Below are positions 26,325 through 35,372 of a stretch of 64,000 nucleotides of DNA, piece after piece. Source of the DNA: Mucilaginibacter endophyticus (GTDB taxonomy: Bacteria > Bacteroidota > Bacteroidia > Sphingobacteriales > Sphingobacteriaceae); the NCBI RefSeq assembly GCF_003351025.1, contig NZ_QPCG01000007.1, forward strand, positions 248,001 through 312,000, read 5' to 3'. The notes under the pieces were generated by a model, which saw nothing but the letters and a program-made list of their open reading frames with translations, searched no databases and was not told where the DNA came from. A program made the translations under genes and the position numbers. Positions within the stretch are counted from its first letter, which is position 1. The number at the start of each line of letters is the position of its first letter.

Positions 26325-26906
26325 ATGAAAAAGTTTTGTGATCATACGGATATTCAATTAGTTGAGCTCTTTGGGGTTGGCGATATTGACGCGTTCGAAG
26401 AGATCTATAACCGGTATTGGTTAAAACTTTATGCTGCCGCGTATAAACGTCTTAAAGAGAGGGAAATCGCAAAAGAAATTGTGCAGGATTTTTTTACCAG
26501 CTTTTGGATTAACAGGGAGCAGGTGAAAATCCGCACGTCATTACAGGGATACCTTTTTACATCGATAAAGTACCTGGTATTAAATCATAAGCGGGCCGAG
26601 GCGGTGAGGAATTCCTATGCCGAGATCTTACTTATGGTAGGCAACAGCTTCGATAATTCGACAGAAGAGAATTATTACTATAAAGAATTACTGGAACGTG
26701 TAGAGACAGAAGTAAACCTGTTGCCGCCAAAATGCCGCAACGTGTTTGAATTAAGTCGTAAGCAATACAAAACCAACAAGGAGATTGCGGAGCTTATGGG
26801 TATTTCTGAAAAAACAGTCGAAAACCACCTTACTAAAGCGCTGAGATATTTAAGGGTGAACCTTAACAGCTTGCTTTTACTTACTTTTCTTTATTTGCGG
26901 AAGTAG
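26325..26906 (+). CDS. ECF RNA polymerase sigma factor (FecI-like)
   Basis: 193 residues from ATG 26325; the upstream TTG at 26310 is unlikely. Sigma-2 region at about 18-85 (FEEIYNRYWLKLYAAAYKRL, IVQDFFTSFW) and sigma-4 at about 125-185 (LPPKCRNVFELSRKQYKTNK, EIAELMGISEKTVENHLTKA). It is followed by a FecR anti-sigma gene 180 bp on and an STN-containing SusC, the arrangement in which the outer-membrane transporter signals through FecR to release the sigma factor. Confidence 0.93.
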   Translation: MKKFCDHTDIQLVELFGVGDIDAFEEIYNRYWLKLYAAAYKRLKEREIAKEIVQDFFTSFWINREQVKIRTSLQGYLFTSIKYLVLNHKRAEAVRNSYAEILLMVGNSFDNSTEENYYYKELLERVETEVNLLPPKCRNVFELSRKQYKTNKEIAELMGISEKTVENHLTKALRYLRVNLNSLLLLTFLYLRK

Positions 26907-27086
26907 TTTCCCCCAAATAGCATCATCTTTTCCAAAACGACTTTTTATCTCAAATGGCTTTCTATCGGCCTGATCGCCGTTTCCGGATTTTTTTTTAAAA
27001 AATTATAATCAGAGTAGGGGCTGAGGCCTGGCTGGGTTACATCTTATTATAAACCATCAATAAATCTTGCCTAAAACAAGCGCTTA

Positions 27087-28133
27087 ATGAAGAAGAATTT
27101 ACCTGCCGAACTATTGGAGAAATATTTTGCCGGCACCTGCGACGAACAGGAAATGGCCATGATCCATGCGTGGTACATCTCGTTTCAGGATGCGCCTGAT
27201 GATGTATCGATATTGCCGGAGGCCGAACAACAGTTATTTAAAGCCGTGATGTGGGAGAACATCAAATCCAATATCGATGCAGCCGAGAATAAAAACATAA
27301 TCCCCATACAACCCCAAAAATCCAACCTGAGACAGGTGATTTACTGGTTATCTGGTGTGGCCGCAGTTTTGATAGCTGTGTTTTTTGTGCGGCTTAAAAC
27401 TTCTCCTGTCGGGGTGCCGCCTAAGATGGTTGAAAATCAGCAGCAGGTATTTACCAATACTGGGAATACGATAAAAGAACTCACCTTATCCGATGGAAGC
27501 CGGGTATGGATAAGCCCAAATTCAACCTTGACGTATTTAAAAACCTTTGAAAAGTTAAGCCGCAAAGTATCCCTGAGTGGTGAAGCATTTTTTGAGGTTA
27601 CTAAAGATCATAAGCGCCCGTTTTCTATTTATACCGGTAATGTGATCACCAAGGTATGGGGCACCAGTTTCCGGATCCGGGCATATGCAGCCGATAAAAC
27701 AACCAAAGTTGATGTTGTTACCGGTAAAGTTTCGGTATCAGTTGCAGGTAAAGGAACGGCACAGGTAAGTAATACCAATGCCGTTATAGCCAGCGCTGGT
27801 GATGGCGTGATGTTATTACCAAACCAGGAGGCTGTTTATGACAAACCTACCGATAACCTGAAAAAGAACCTGGAAATCAAAGATGTTTCAATAGGGATGT
27901 GGAGGAAAACGAGTTTGTCATTTAACAATACGCCTTTGCGCGAAGTGTTCAGGGTACTAAACAAAAGCTTTAATGTCAATATCAGTTCGACCGAGGAAAG
28001 TATTAATACCGATAACCTGAAGGCCGATTTTACTGATGAAAACCTGCCAACCATACTGGAGATCCTGAAAAAGACGCTTAACGTAAGCTACCGTGTAAAC
28101 GGCAACCAGTTTGTTTTGGAAAGTACCAAATAA
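27087..28133 (+). CDS. FecR-type anti-sigma/sigma regulator
   Basis: 348 residues. Cytosolic N-terminal segment 5-80 (LEKYFAGTCDEQEMAMIHAW), one membrane helix at about 84-103, then periplasmic FecR domain (VSLSGEAFFEVTKDHKRPFS, VWGTSFRIRAYAADKTTKV) and a C-terminal DUF4974 STN-like domain (ISF-like FNNTPLREVFRVLNKSFNVN). The periplasmic part contacts the STN domain of SusC; the N-terminal part controls the preceding sigma factor. A hairpin terminator follows before susC. Confidence 0.92.
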   Translation: MKKNLPAELLEKYFAGTCDEQEMAMIHAWYISFQDAPDDVSILPEAEQQLFKAVMWENIKSNIDAAENKNIIPIQPQKSNLRQVIYWLSGVAAVLIAVFFVRLKTSPVGVPPKMVENQQQVFTNTGNTIKELTLSDGSRVWISPNSTLTYLKTFEKLSRKVSLSGEAFFEVTKDHKRPFSIYTGNVITKVWGTSFRIRAYAADKTTKVDVVTGKVSVSVAGKGTAQVSNTNAVIASAGDGVMLLPNQEAVYDKPTDNLKKNLEIKDVSIGMWRKTSLSFNNTPLREVFRVLNKSFNVNISSTEESINTDNLKADFTDENLPTILEILKKTLNVSYRVNGNQFVLESTK

Positions 28134-28228
28134 ACCAATTATCTAAAACACCAATAAAACCCAAACAAACCTATATGGAGAAAAGAACCGATACTTAAAC
28201 GCCCCCTCAAACTTTCCTGGAAAAGGAA

Positions 28229-28253
28229 ATAGGAGTGCTGGAGACACTCCTAT
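28229..28253 (+). terminator. Hairpin with U-tract between fecR and susC
   Basis: Perfect 9-bp stem, ATAGGAGTG at 28229-28237 and CACTCCTAT at 28245-28253, with a 7-nt loop, followed by AAACTTTT. It lies 96 bp past the FecR stop. It would separate the regulatory pair from the transporter genes, implying a separate, probably sigma-dependent, promoter for susC. Confidence 0.65.
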
Positions 28254-28343
28254 AAACTTTTAATCCCCGGTGTGCAACGCCTTTTTTCGAGGTGATCCGG
28301 GAATCTTTTGTCTCAATTTTTTCAAAAAGAAACACTTAAATGT

Positions 28344-31300
28344 ATGAAGATTTATTTACAAAACCACTTTGACTGGTGTAAAATTATGAGAATCACTTTT
28401 AGTCAAATTTTAATACTGCTCGTTTTTACAGGCGTTTCCCTGGCTAATCCCAGCAAGGGGCAAAGCTTGCTTGACAGGCGTGTTGATTATAATATTCAAA
28501 ATGCAAGCCTTGTAAAAGCAATTCAGCAGCTGGAAAAAGCTACCAGTTTGAAGTTTGTTTACCATCTGAACCTGGTTGAAAAGGAGCAGGGCTTGTCGCT
28601 TGAAGCCAAACAGGAAAAACTGCGCGATGTTCTTGACAAATTACTTACCCCAAGGGGGATTACTTTCGATATCATTGGCGATCAGATTGTTTTGGGTAAA
28701 GCAAATCCGGCAAAGCAGGATAACGCTGATGATAAGGAGGATGCACCACTTGCGGTTGCAAAAACAATAACGGGTAAAGTAACCGATGATCATGATCAGC
28801 CTCTGCCCGGCGTTACCGTAGCGCTTAAGGGCACTACCGTTGGCGCACAAACAGATGTAAATGGAAAATATACCATCAACATCCCTGATTCGGAAACGGA
28901 AAGGGCTTTATTGTTATTCTCATTTATCGGTTTTACTTCGCAGGAAATCCCGGCGGGTGGCCGTACGGTAATTAACGTACAATTGAAAGCCACACCAAGT
29001 TCTTTAAACGAGGTTATTGTAATTGGCTATGGCAGTCAGCGCAAAGGTGATGTAACCAGCTCGGTAGCTACGGTTAAGGCCGAAAACTTTGTAAAAGGAC
29101 CGGTATTGGATGCCGGGCAGCTTTTACAGGGCAAAGTGGCAGGTCTTACGGTTTCAGCCCCAAGCGGCGATCCAACATCAGGCTCACAGATTGCATTAAG
29201 GGGTAATACTACTTTATTTGGTGCCAATTCAGATCCTTTGGTATTGGTTGACGGCGTTCCCGGAAGTTTAAAAACCGTAGTGCCTGAAGATATTGAAACT
29301 ATCGACGTATTAAAAGATGGTTCGGCTGCGGCTATTTACGGTGTGCGTGGTACAAACGGCGTTATCATCATTACTACAAAAAGAGCGACAGGCAATTTCA
29401 CCAATGCCGTTGATTACAGCGGTTACGTAAGTACCCAAACCCTCGCCCGCGAACCAAAACTTTTTACAGCCGCCGATTACCGCCAGCAAATTGCCGCCGG
29501 TACAAGGGATAAATCATATGACCAGGGCAGCTCGACCGATTGGCTCAAAGCAATCTCCAATAACCTGCCTATAACTACAGTACATAATTTAACGTTACGT
29601 GGCGGAACTTCTAAAACCAATTACCTGGCATCGGTTAATTATCGTTCGTTAAATGGTATTTTCCAAAAATCAGATAACAAGACATTTTCGGGCAGGGTTG
29701 ATATCAATCATTACATGTTTGATGATAAGGTAAAGATCAACTTTGGTTTATTACAACAAAATAACAGCTTTACCCAAACACAGGATGGCGGTACGTTTAA
29801 TGGTTATACCTATCGTCAGGCTATATTGCAAAACCCTACCTCGCCAATTAAAAATGCTGATGGTACTTATTTTGAGCAGCCAAGTATTTTCAATTACCAA
29901 AACCCGGTATCCATGTTGTACAACAGCGATGGCCATACCTCTAATACAACTTCAAAATATAATTCGACTATAACTTATACGCCAATAAGCGGATTGAAGC
30001 TTTCGGCCCTGGGTTCATACACCCGCTTTAACCAGGTTGCAGGTTATTCAGAAAACAAACAAAATATCTCCAATATCCGCGATCACCTGAACGGTTATGC
30101 AGGTGTTGGCCAAACCCAGTCAATCGACAGGTTATTGGAGCTAACTGCCGAGTACCGTAAAACAATAGGCAGCCATAACTTCTCAGTTTTGGGCGGATAC
30201 AGCTACCAGGATAACGACACGTTCGGCTTTTTTGAGCAGAACCATGATTTCCCTACTGATATTTTCAGCTATAACAACATTGGTCTTGGCCGTGCTGCTG
30301 CCGAAGGTTTGGGAGTTGAAAACAGCTCAAGGTCACAAACTAACCTGATCAGCTTTTTTGGTCGCGCTACCTACAATTACAAAGACAGGTATTTGCTTTT
30401 AGCCAGCGTTCGTCGTGAAGAGGCCAGCCAGTTATATGGCACTAAAGAGCCCTGGGGTACATTCCCGGCAGTACAGGTGGGTTGGCGCTTAACCAAGGAA
30501 CCTTTTATGCAGTCGCAGCGTATTTTTGATGATTTAAAATTCCGTGCAGGTTACGGTGTTACCGGTAACCAGCCAAGCCAGGGATTTTTAGGAGTAGGTT
30601 TGCTGGGGTATGGTTATTATGTGTACTCAAATGGGCAATGGATCCAAACGCTTGGCCCGTCACAAAACCCAAATCCGGATTTGAAATGGGAAGAAAAACA
30701 TGAGGCCGACCTTGGTTTGGATTTCAGCTTACTGAAAGGTATGGTTACAGGTTCGGTCGATCTGTACGATCGTAAAATTAAAGGCTTATTGTATGACTAT
30801 GCCGTGCCAAGTCCGCCAAACTTATACAATAGTACAAGAGCAAACGTAGGTACCATGCAAAACAAAGGTATCGAGGTTATCGTAAATGTTACCCCAATCC
30901 GCTCGGCAAATTTCCAGTGGACAAGCAGCTTTAATTTTTCGACCAATTCCAATAAACTGATCAGTTTGTCAAATAGCATTTACAAAACTACCAGCGATTA
31001 TTTTACAACAGGTAGTACAGGCGAGCCCATCCAAACCTTTACCAACATAGTAAGGGTTGGTAAAAATATAGGTGATTTCTATGGCTTTAAAGTTACCGGC
31101 GTATCACAGGATGGACAATGGATTTACGAAGATGCAAACGGTAAATCGGTGGCTTATAAAGATTTCACCCACTCGTTTGAGGATAAGAGAGTACTTGGTA
31201 ACGGCTTGCCAAAATACTATGCAGGATGGAACAATAATATCAGGTATAAAGACTGGGACTTCAGCGTAACCATGCGTGGCGCTTTTGATTACCAGATCCT

Positions 31301-31673
31301 GAACTTTCAGCGCATGTATTATGAAAATACTTCCATTCAATATTATAACCGTTTAAAATCTGCTAAAGACAAGGTTTTTGGTACCGCGGTACTTAATAAC
31401 ACCATGCCGCTTGAGTTTAACAGCTATTATATTGAAAACGGCGATTTCTGGAAAATTGATAATATAAACCTTGGCTACACCTTTAACAACCTCAAGTCTA
31501 AATACATTCATGGGATGCGGATTTATGTATCCACTTTGAATACGTTCGTGATTACCGGTTACAAAGGTATCGACCCGGAAGTTGACAGGAGCGGTCTTGC
31601 TCCCGGTAATGATAACCGCGACAAGTATCCAACCACAAGGACATTTACTTTAGGAGCAAGCGCAAGCTTTTAA
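28344..31673 (+). CDS. SusC/RagA-family TonB-dependent outer-membrane transporter with STN domain
   Basis: 1109 residues from ATG 28344; ATG 28386 (MRITFSQILILL) is an alternative and 28308 less likely. Order: signal peptide; STN signalling domain at about 50-120 (SLVKAIQQLEKATSLKFVY); carboxypeptidase-regulatory-like domain (ITGKVTDDHDQPLPGVTVAL); plug (VVIGYGSQ-like, AAIYGVRGTNGVIIITTKRA); then a 22-strand beta-barrel ending in the aromatic C-terminus ASASF. With SusD it imports oligosaccharides across the outer membrane using TonB energy; the STN domain also reports ligand to FecR. The linked GH127 suggests arabinofuranose-containing glycans. Confidence 0.93.
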   Translation: MKIYLQNHFDWCKIMRITFSQILILLVFTGVSLANPSKGQSLLDRRVDYNIQNASLVKAIQQLEKATSLKFVYHLNLVEKEQGLSLEAKQEKLRDVLDKLLTPRGITFDIIGDQIVLGKANPAKQDNADDKEDAPLAVAKTITGKVTDDHDQPLPGVTVALKGTTVGAQTDVNGKYTINIPDSETERALLLFSFIGFTSQEIPAGGRTVINVQLKATPSSLNEVIVIGYGSQRKGDVTSSVATVKAENFVKGPVLDAGQLLQGKVAGLTVSAPSGDPTSGSQIALRGNTTLFGANSDPLVLVDGVPGSLKTVVPEDIETIDVLKDGSAAAIYGVRGTNGVIIITTKRATGNFTNAVDYSGYVSTQTLAREPKLFTAADYRQQIAAGTRDKSYDQGSSTDWLKAISNNLPITTVHNLTLRGGTSKTNYLASVNYRSLNGIFQKSDNKTFSGRVDINHYMFDDKVKINFGLLQQNNSFTQTQDGGTFNGYTYRQAILQNPTSPIKNADGTYFEQPSIFNYQNPVSMLYNSDGHTSNTTSKYNSTITYTPISGLKLSALGSYTRFNQVAGYSENKQNISNIRDHLNGYAGVGQTQSIDRLLELTAEYRKTIGSHNFSVLGGYSYQDNDTFGFFEQNHDFPTDIFSYNNIGLGRAAAEGLGVENSSRSQTNLISFFGRATYNYKDRYLLLASVRREEASQLYGTKEPWGTFPAVQVGWRLTKEPFMQSQRIFDDLKFRAGYGVTGNQPSQGFLGVGLLGYGYYVYSNGQWIQTLGPSQNPNPDLKWEEKHEADLGLDFSLLKGMVTGSVDLYDRKIKGLLYDYAVPSPPNLYNSTRANVGTMQNKGIEVIVNVTPIRSANFQWTSSFNFSTNSNKLISLSNSIYKTTSDYFTTGSTGEPIQTFTNIVRVGKNIGDFYGFKVTGVSQDGQWIYEDANGKSVAYKDFTHSFEDKRVLGNGLPKYYAGWNNNIRYKDWDFSVTMRGAFDYQILNFQRMYYENTSIQYYNRLKSAKDKVFGTAVLNNTMPLEFNSYYIENGDFWKIDNINLGYTFNNLKSKYIHGMRIYVSTLNTFVITGYKGIDPEVDRSGLAPGNDNRDKYPTTRTFTLGASASF

Positions 31674-31685
31674 TCATTAAACATC

Positions 31686-33323
31686 ATGAAAAAGATATAT
31701 TATATACTAAGCAGCCTGATTATCATCAGTATAATTGCTTTTACATTTTCCTGTACTAAATTAAAGGATAAAGATTACGTAACCATTGTAGCAAGCGACT
31801 TTAAACCTGGTTCAGAAGATCTGGCATCACTCCTGGGCGCTGGCTATATTTACTGGCGTCCGCTTGAACTGGGGCGTAGCGCAAACTCCGTTTTCAGGAC
31901 TAATGAGATTTCGGCCGATGAACTGGTGATTCCTGAACGCCCTAACGGATGGGTAGATGGTGGTATTTATCGCCGTATGCACGAGCATAAATGGACATCC
32001 GACGAGGATAACAGCTACCAGATCTGGAACAATGCTTACGCCGGTATTACTACGTGTAACCGGGTTATTTACCAGATTGAAAATGGCCTTATCCCTATGA
32101 CAACAGGTAAGGAAGCCGCTTTGGCTGAGTTAAAAGTGCTTCGTGCCTCATTTTATTATCCGCTTTGCGATTTTTTTGGCGGCGTACCCATCATTACCAA
32201 ATTCGATCTGCCTTCCGGTTTTTTGCCTACGCAAAGCACCCGAAAAGATGTTTATGATTTCATCGTATCTGAGGTTACAACCAATTTGCCACAGTTAAGT
32301 GCCGCTAATGATCAAACTACTTATGGTAAATTTAACCAGTGGGCTGCACATGCTTTGCTGGCCAAGGTGTACCTTAATGCTGGCGTTTATACAGGTACCC
32401 CGGCTTGGGACAAATGCATTACCGAGTGTAATGCCATCATCAATTCAGGTGTGGGTTTTGGCCTGGAAGCCAGCCAGAGCACGGTTTTTGCAACGGAAAA
32501 CCAGCTTTCAAAAGAGATTGTTTTTGCTATCCCTTTTGATGAAAAATATACTGCCGATGGTGCAAACGCTTTTGCTTTGCACATGGAAAGTCTGGAGCCG
32601 GAGAATCAGGCAACCTATAATTTTCAATATTCGCCATGGGGCGGTATCTGCGCTATACCACAGTTCATCAATACCTTTGATCCGGACGACAGCCGTTTGA
32701 AAAACAACTGGATCCAAGGGCAGCAATATACGCTGGCGGGTGTGCCTATTAATGGTTCATTGGGTGCTTACACAGGCAAGCCTTTAAACTATATCAACGT
32801 AGTACCAGGCGTCGATTCAACCGAAGAGGTACATGGCTTTCGCTTAGGAAAGTTTGAATACAAACAAGGCGCGTTATTGGGTTTGAGCAATGATTTTCCG
32901 CTATTCCGCTATGCCGACGTGCTGATGATGAAAGCCGAATGTCTCCTTCGTTCAGGCGATGCAAACGGTGCTGCAGCTTTGGTTACACAAGTTAGGCAAC
33001 GCGATTTTACATCTAACCCGGCAAAAGCAACCGTTACCGGCGCTCAGTTACAAGCGGGTAGTGTGTATGATTACGGTTTAAGAAATCACATCAATACCTC
33101 GCACGAAGGTGGCGCGGATATCCAGTACGGAAGGTTTTTGGATGAGCTGGGCTGGGAGTTTACCACCGAAGGCCGCCGCAGGCAGGATTTGATCCGCTTT
33201 GGTGTATTTACTAAAAAGTCATGGCTGTCGCATTCACCTAACGGCGATTACCGGGCATTACTGCCCTTACCGAGGCAGGAAGTTGTTAAAAACCCTAACC
33301 TGAAACAAAACACAGGCTATTAA
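31686..33323 (+). CDS. SusD/RagB-family glycan-binding lipoprotein
   Basis: 545 residues. Type II signal MKKIYYILSSLIIISIIAF..FSC with lipobox Cys near residue 23. TPR-rich SusD fold: IWNNAYAGITTCNRVIYQIE, ELKVLRASFYYPLCDFFGGV and the C-terminal TEGRRRQDLIRFG with PLPRQEV and NPNLKQNTGY. It forms the lid of the SusCD importer on the cell surface. It begins 13 bp after susC. A hairpin follows at 33336-33369. Confidence 0.93.
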   Translation: MKKIYYILSSLIIISIIAFTFSCTKLKDKDYVTIVASDFKPGSEDLASLLGAGYIYWRPLELGRSANSVFRTNEISADELVIPERPNGWVDGGIYRRMHEHKWTSDEDNSYQIWNNAYAGITTCNRVIYQIENGLIPMTTGKEAALAELKVLRASFYYPLCDFFGGVPIITKFDLPSGFLPTQSTRKDVYDFIVSEVTTNLPQLSAANDQTTYGKFNQWAAHALLAKVYLNAGVYTGTPAWDKCITECNAIINSGVGFGLEASQSTVFATENQLSKEIVFAIPFDEKYTADGANAFALHMESLEPENQATYNFQYSPWGGICAIPQFINTFDPDDSRLKNNWIQGQQYTLAGVPINGSLGAYTGKPLNYINVVPGVDSTEEVHGFRLGKFEYKQGALLGLSNDFPLFRYADVLMMKAECLLRSGDANGAAALVTQVRQRDFTSNPAKATVTGAQLQAGSVYDYGLRNHINTSHEGGADIQYGRFLDELGWEFTTEGRRRQDLIRFGVFTKKSWLSHSPNGDYRALLPLPRQEVVKNPNLKQNTGY

Positions 33324-33335
33324 TCAAATAAATTG

Positions 33336-33369
33336 AATCAGCGGAAGGTCGCGTGATCTTCTGCTGATT
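33336..33369 (+). terminator. Intercistronic hairpin between susD and GH127
   Basis: 12-bp stem (AATCAGCGGAAG at 33336-33347 with CTTCTGCTGATT at 33358-33369, one G-U pair) and a 10-nt loop, 13 bp after susD and 22 bp before the GH127 start. Only a short T-rich tail (TCTG) follows. It may be a partial terminator or an mRNA-stabilising element that sets transporter-to-enzyme ratio. Confidence 0.5.
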
Positions 33370-33391
33370 TCTGAACTAATATATCATCAGA

Positions 33392-35368
33392 ATGAAAAGA
33401 ATACTCATTGCATTATCGTTTTATTGCGGCGCTGCTTACGCGCAAACCAAGGACTATCCCATAAAGCCGGTACCATTTACCGATGTAAAGCTCAGCGATA
33501 AGTTTTGGACCCCGCGTATCGAAACTAACCGCACAGTTACTATTCCCGCGTCATTTGCCAGGTGCGAGAATACCGGCAGGGTTAAAAATTTTGAAATGGC
33601 AGCAGCCCGCAGCGGTAAGTTTTGTACCAAGTTCCCTTTTGATGATACTGATATTTATAAAACTATTGAAGGGGCATCTTACTCCATGGCAGTGCACCCT
33701 GATGCCAAACTTGACGCTTATGTTGATTCGCTGATCACTATTGTTGGCAAAGCGCAGGAGCCGGACGGATACCTTTATACAGCCCGCACTATTGATCCGC
33801 TGCATCCGCACGCATGGTCGGGTCCGGAGCGCTGGGTGAAGGAAAACGAATTGAGTCATGAGTTGTATAACTCAGGCCATATGTTTGAGGCCGCCGCGGC
33901 TCATTACCTGGCTACCAATAAACGCAACTTTTTAGATATCGCGCTTAGGAATGCTGATCTGCTGGTTAAAACCTTCGGACCCGGTAAAAGGCACGTAGCA
34001 CCCGGACATGAGATCGTGGAGATGGGCCTTATACGCCTGTACCGCATCACCGGTAAAAAAGAATACCTGGACCTGGCCAAGTTTTTCATTGACGAAAGAG
34101 GGCGTCGCACCTACGATAAAACCAGTACCGACGAATGGAAAAACGGTATGTACTGGCAGGATAACGAACCGGTTATTGCCCAGGAGGATGCCGAAGGGCA
34201 CGCTGTAAGGGCGATGTACCTGTACTCGGGAATGGCCGATGTAGCCGCTTTAACCGGCGACAAAGAATATATCACAGCCATTGATAAGATCTGGAACAAC
34301 ATGGTTGGTAAAAAGATCTATGTACAGGGCGGCATTGGGGCTGTTCCCGGCGGTGAGCGTTTTGGTGCCGATTATGAGCTGCCAAACACAACAGCTTATA
34401 ATGAAACCTGTGCAGCCATAGGCGATGTTTTCTGGAACCAGCGGATGTTCCTGCTGCACGGCGAATCAAAATACATTGATGTACTTGAAAAGGTTTTATA
34501 CAACGGGTTAATTTCGGGCGTTGGGTTGGATGGTAAAACATTCTTCTACACCAATGCTATGCAGGTAACTAATGGCGTTACCCACCATGAGCTTGAGCCC
34601 GAACGTTCCGGCTGGTTTGAATGCTCATGCTGCCCAACCAATATGGCGCGTTTTCTACCTTCATTATCGGGTTATATGTATGCCCAAAAAGGCAACAGTG
34701 TTTTTGTTAACCTGTTTATTGCAGGCAGGGCAAATATAGAGGTAGGCGGCAAAAAAGTAAACATTGTACAAAGCAACAGTTATCCCTGGAATGGCGCATT
34801 GTCATTCGCGATAACGCCTGAAGCACCAACTAATTTTGCCATGCGCATTCGTATTCCGGGTTGGGCAAGGGCAGAGGCTATCCCGTCTGATCTGTATGCT
34901 TTTCAGAATAAATCAGCAGCTAAGATCAGTCTTAAATTAAATGGCAAAGTTGTTCCTTATAAAGTTGAAAACGGCTACGCTGTAATTAACAGGCAATGGA
35001 AAAAAGGTGATAACATCGAGCTAAACCTGCCCATGGAGGTTAAAAAAGTTGTAGCCAACAAAGCATTGGTTGATGATAAAGGCAAAACAGCTCTACAGCG
35101 CGGCCCAATCATGTATTGTGCCGAATGGAAAGACAATGGCGGTACCGTAAGCAATTTAGAGATCCCGGCAAATGCCACATTTAAACCGGTTGCCGAGCCT
35201 GGCTTGTTGAACGGCGTAACTGTTTTAAAGGGACAGGCTTTGAGCAAAACCAACAGTGAAGCTGCTAAGAAGGTAGAGCTAACCGCGATACCATATTATT
35301 CATGGGCTAATCGTGGTAAAGGGGAAATGACTGTTTGGTTCCCGGAAGTAAATGCCGCCGCAAAATAA
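33392..35368 (+). CDS. Secreted beta-L-arabinofuranosidase, GH127
   Basis: 658 residues with signal peptide MKRILIALSFYCGAAYAQ. The alpha/alpha barrel carries the GH127 active site: Glu322 (GGERFGADYELP), Glu338 and Cys340 (NETCAA), and the zinc-binding Cys411/Cys413/Cys414 (ECSCCPTN). Glu322, Glu338 and Cys340 match the catalytic numbering I know for Bifidobacterium HypBA1 (nearby Cys417/418 there). In HypBA1 a Cys nucleophile held by zinc cleaves beta-L-Araf linkages such as those on hydroxyproline-rich glycoproteins. It is the only hydrolase of this locus visible here. Confidence 0.92.
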   Translation: MKRILIALSFYCGAAYAQTKDYPIKPVPFTDVKLSDKFWTPRIETNRTVTIPASFARCENTGRVKNFEMAAARSGKFCTKFPFDDTDIYKTIEGASYSMAVHPDAKLDAYVDSLITIVGKAQEPDGYLYTARTIDPLHPHAWSGPERWVKENELSHELYNSGHMFEAAAAHYLATNKRNFLDIALRNADLLVKTFGPGKRHVAPGHEIVEMGLIRLYRITGKKEYLDLAKFFIDERGRRTYDKTSTDEWKNGMYWQDNEPVIAQEDAEGHAVRAMYLYSGMADVAALTGDKEYITAIDKIWNNMVGKKIYVQGGIGAVPGGERFGADYELPNTTAYNETCAAIGDVFWNQRMFLLHGESKYIDVLEKVLYNGLISGVGLDGKTFFYTNAMQVTNGVTHHELEPERSGWFECSCCPTNMARFLPSLSGYMYAQKGNSVFVNLFIAGRANIEVGGKKVNIVQSNSYPWNGALSFAITPEAPTNFAMRIRIPGWARAEAIPSDLYAFQNKSAAKISLKLNGKVVPYKVENGYAVINRQWKKGDNIELNLPMEVKKVVANKALVDDKGKTALQRGPIMYCAEWKDNGGTVSNLEIPANATFKPVAEPGLLNGVTVLKGQALSKTNSEAAKKVELTAIPYYSWANRGKGEMTVWFPEVNAAAK

Positions 35369-35372
35369 ACAC

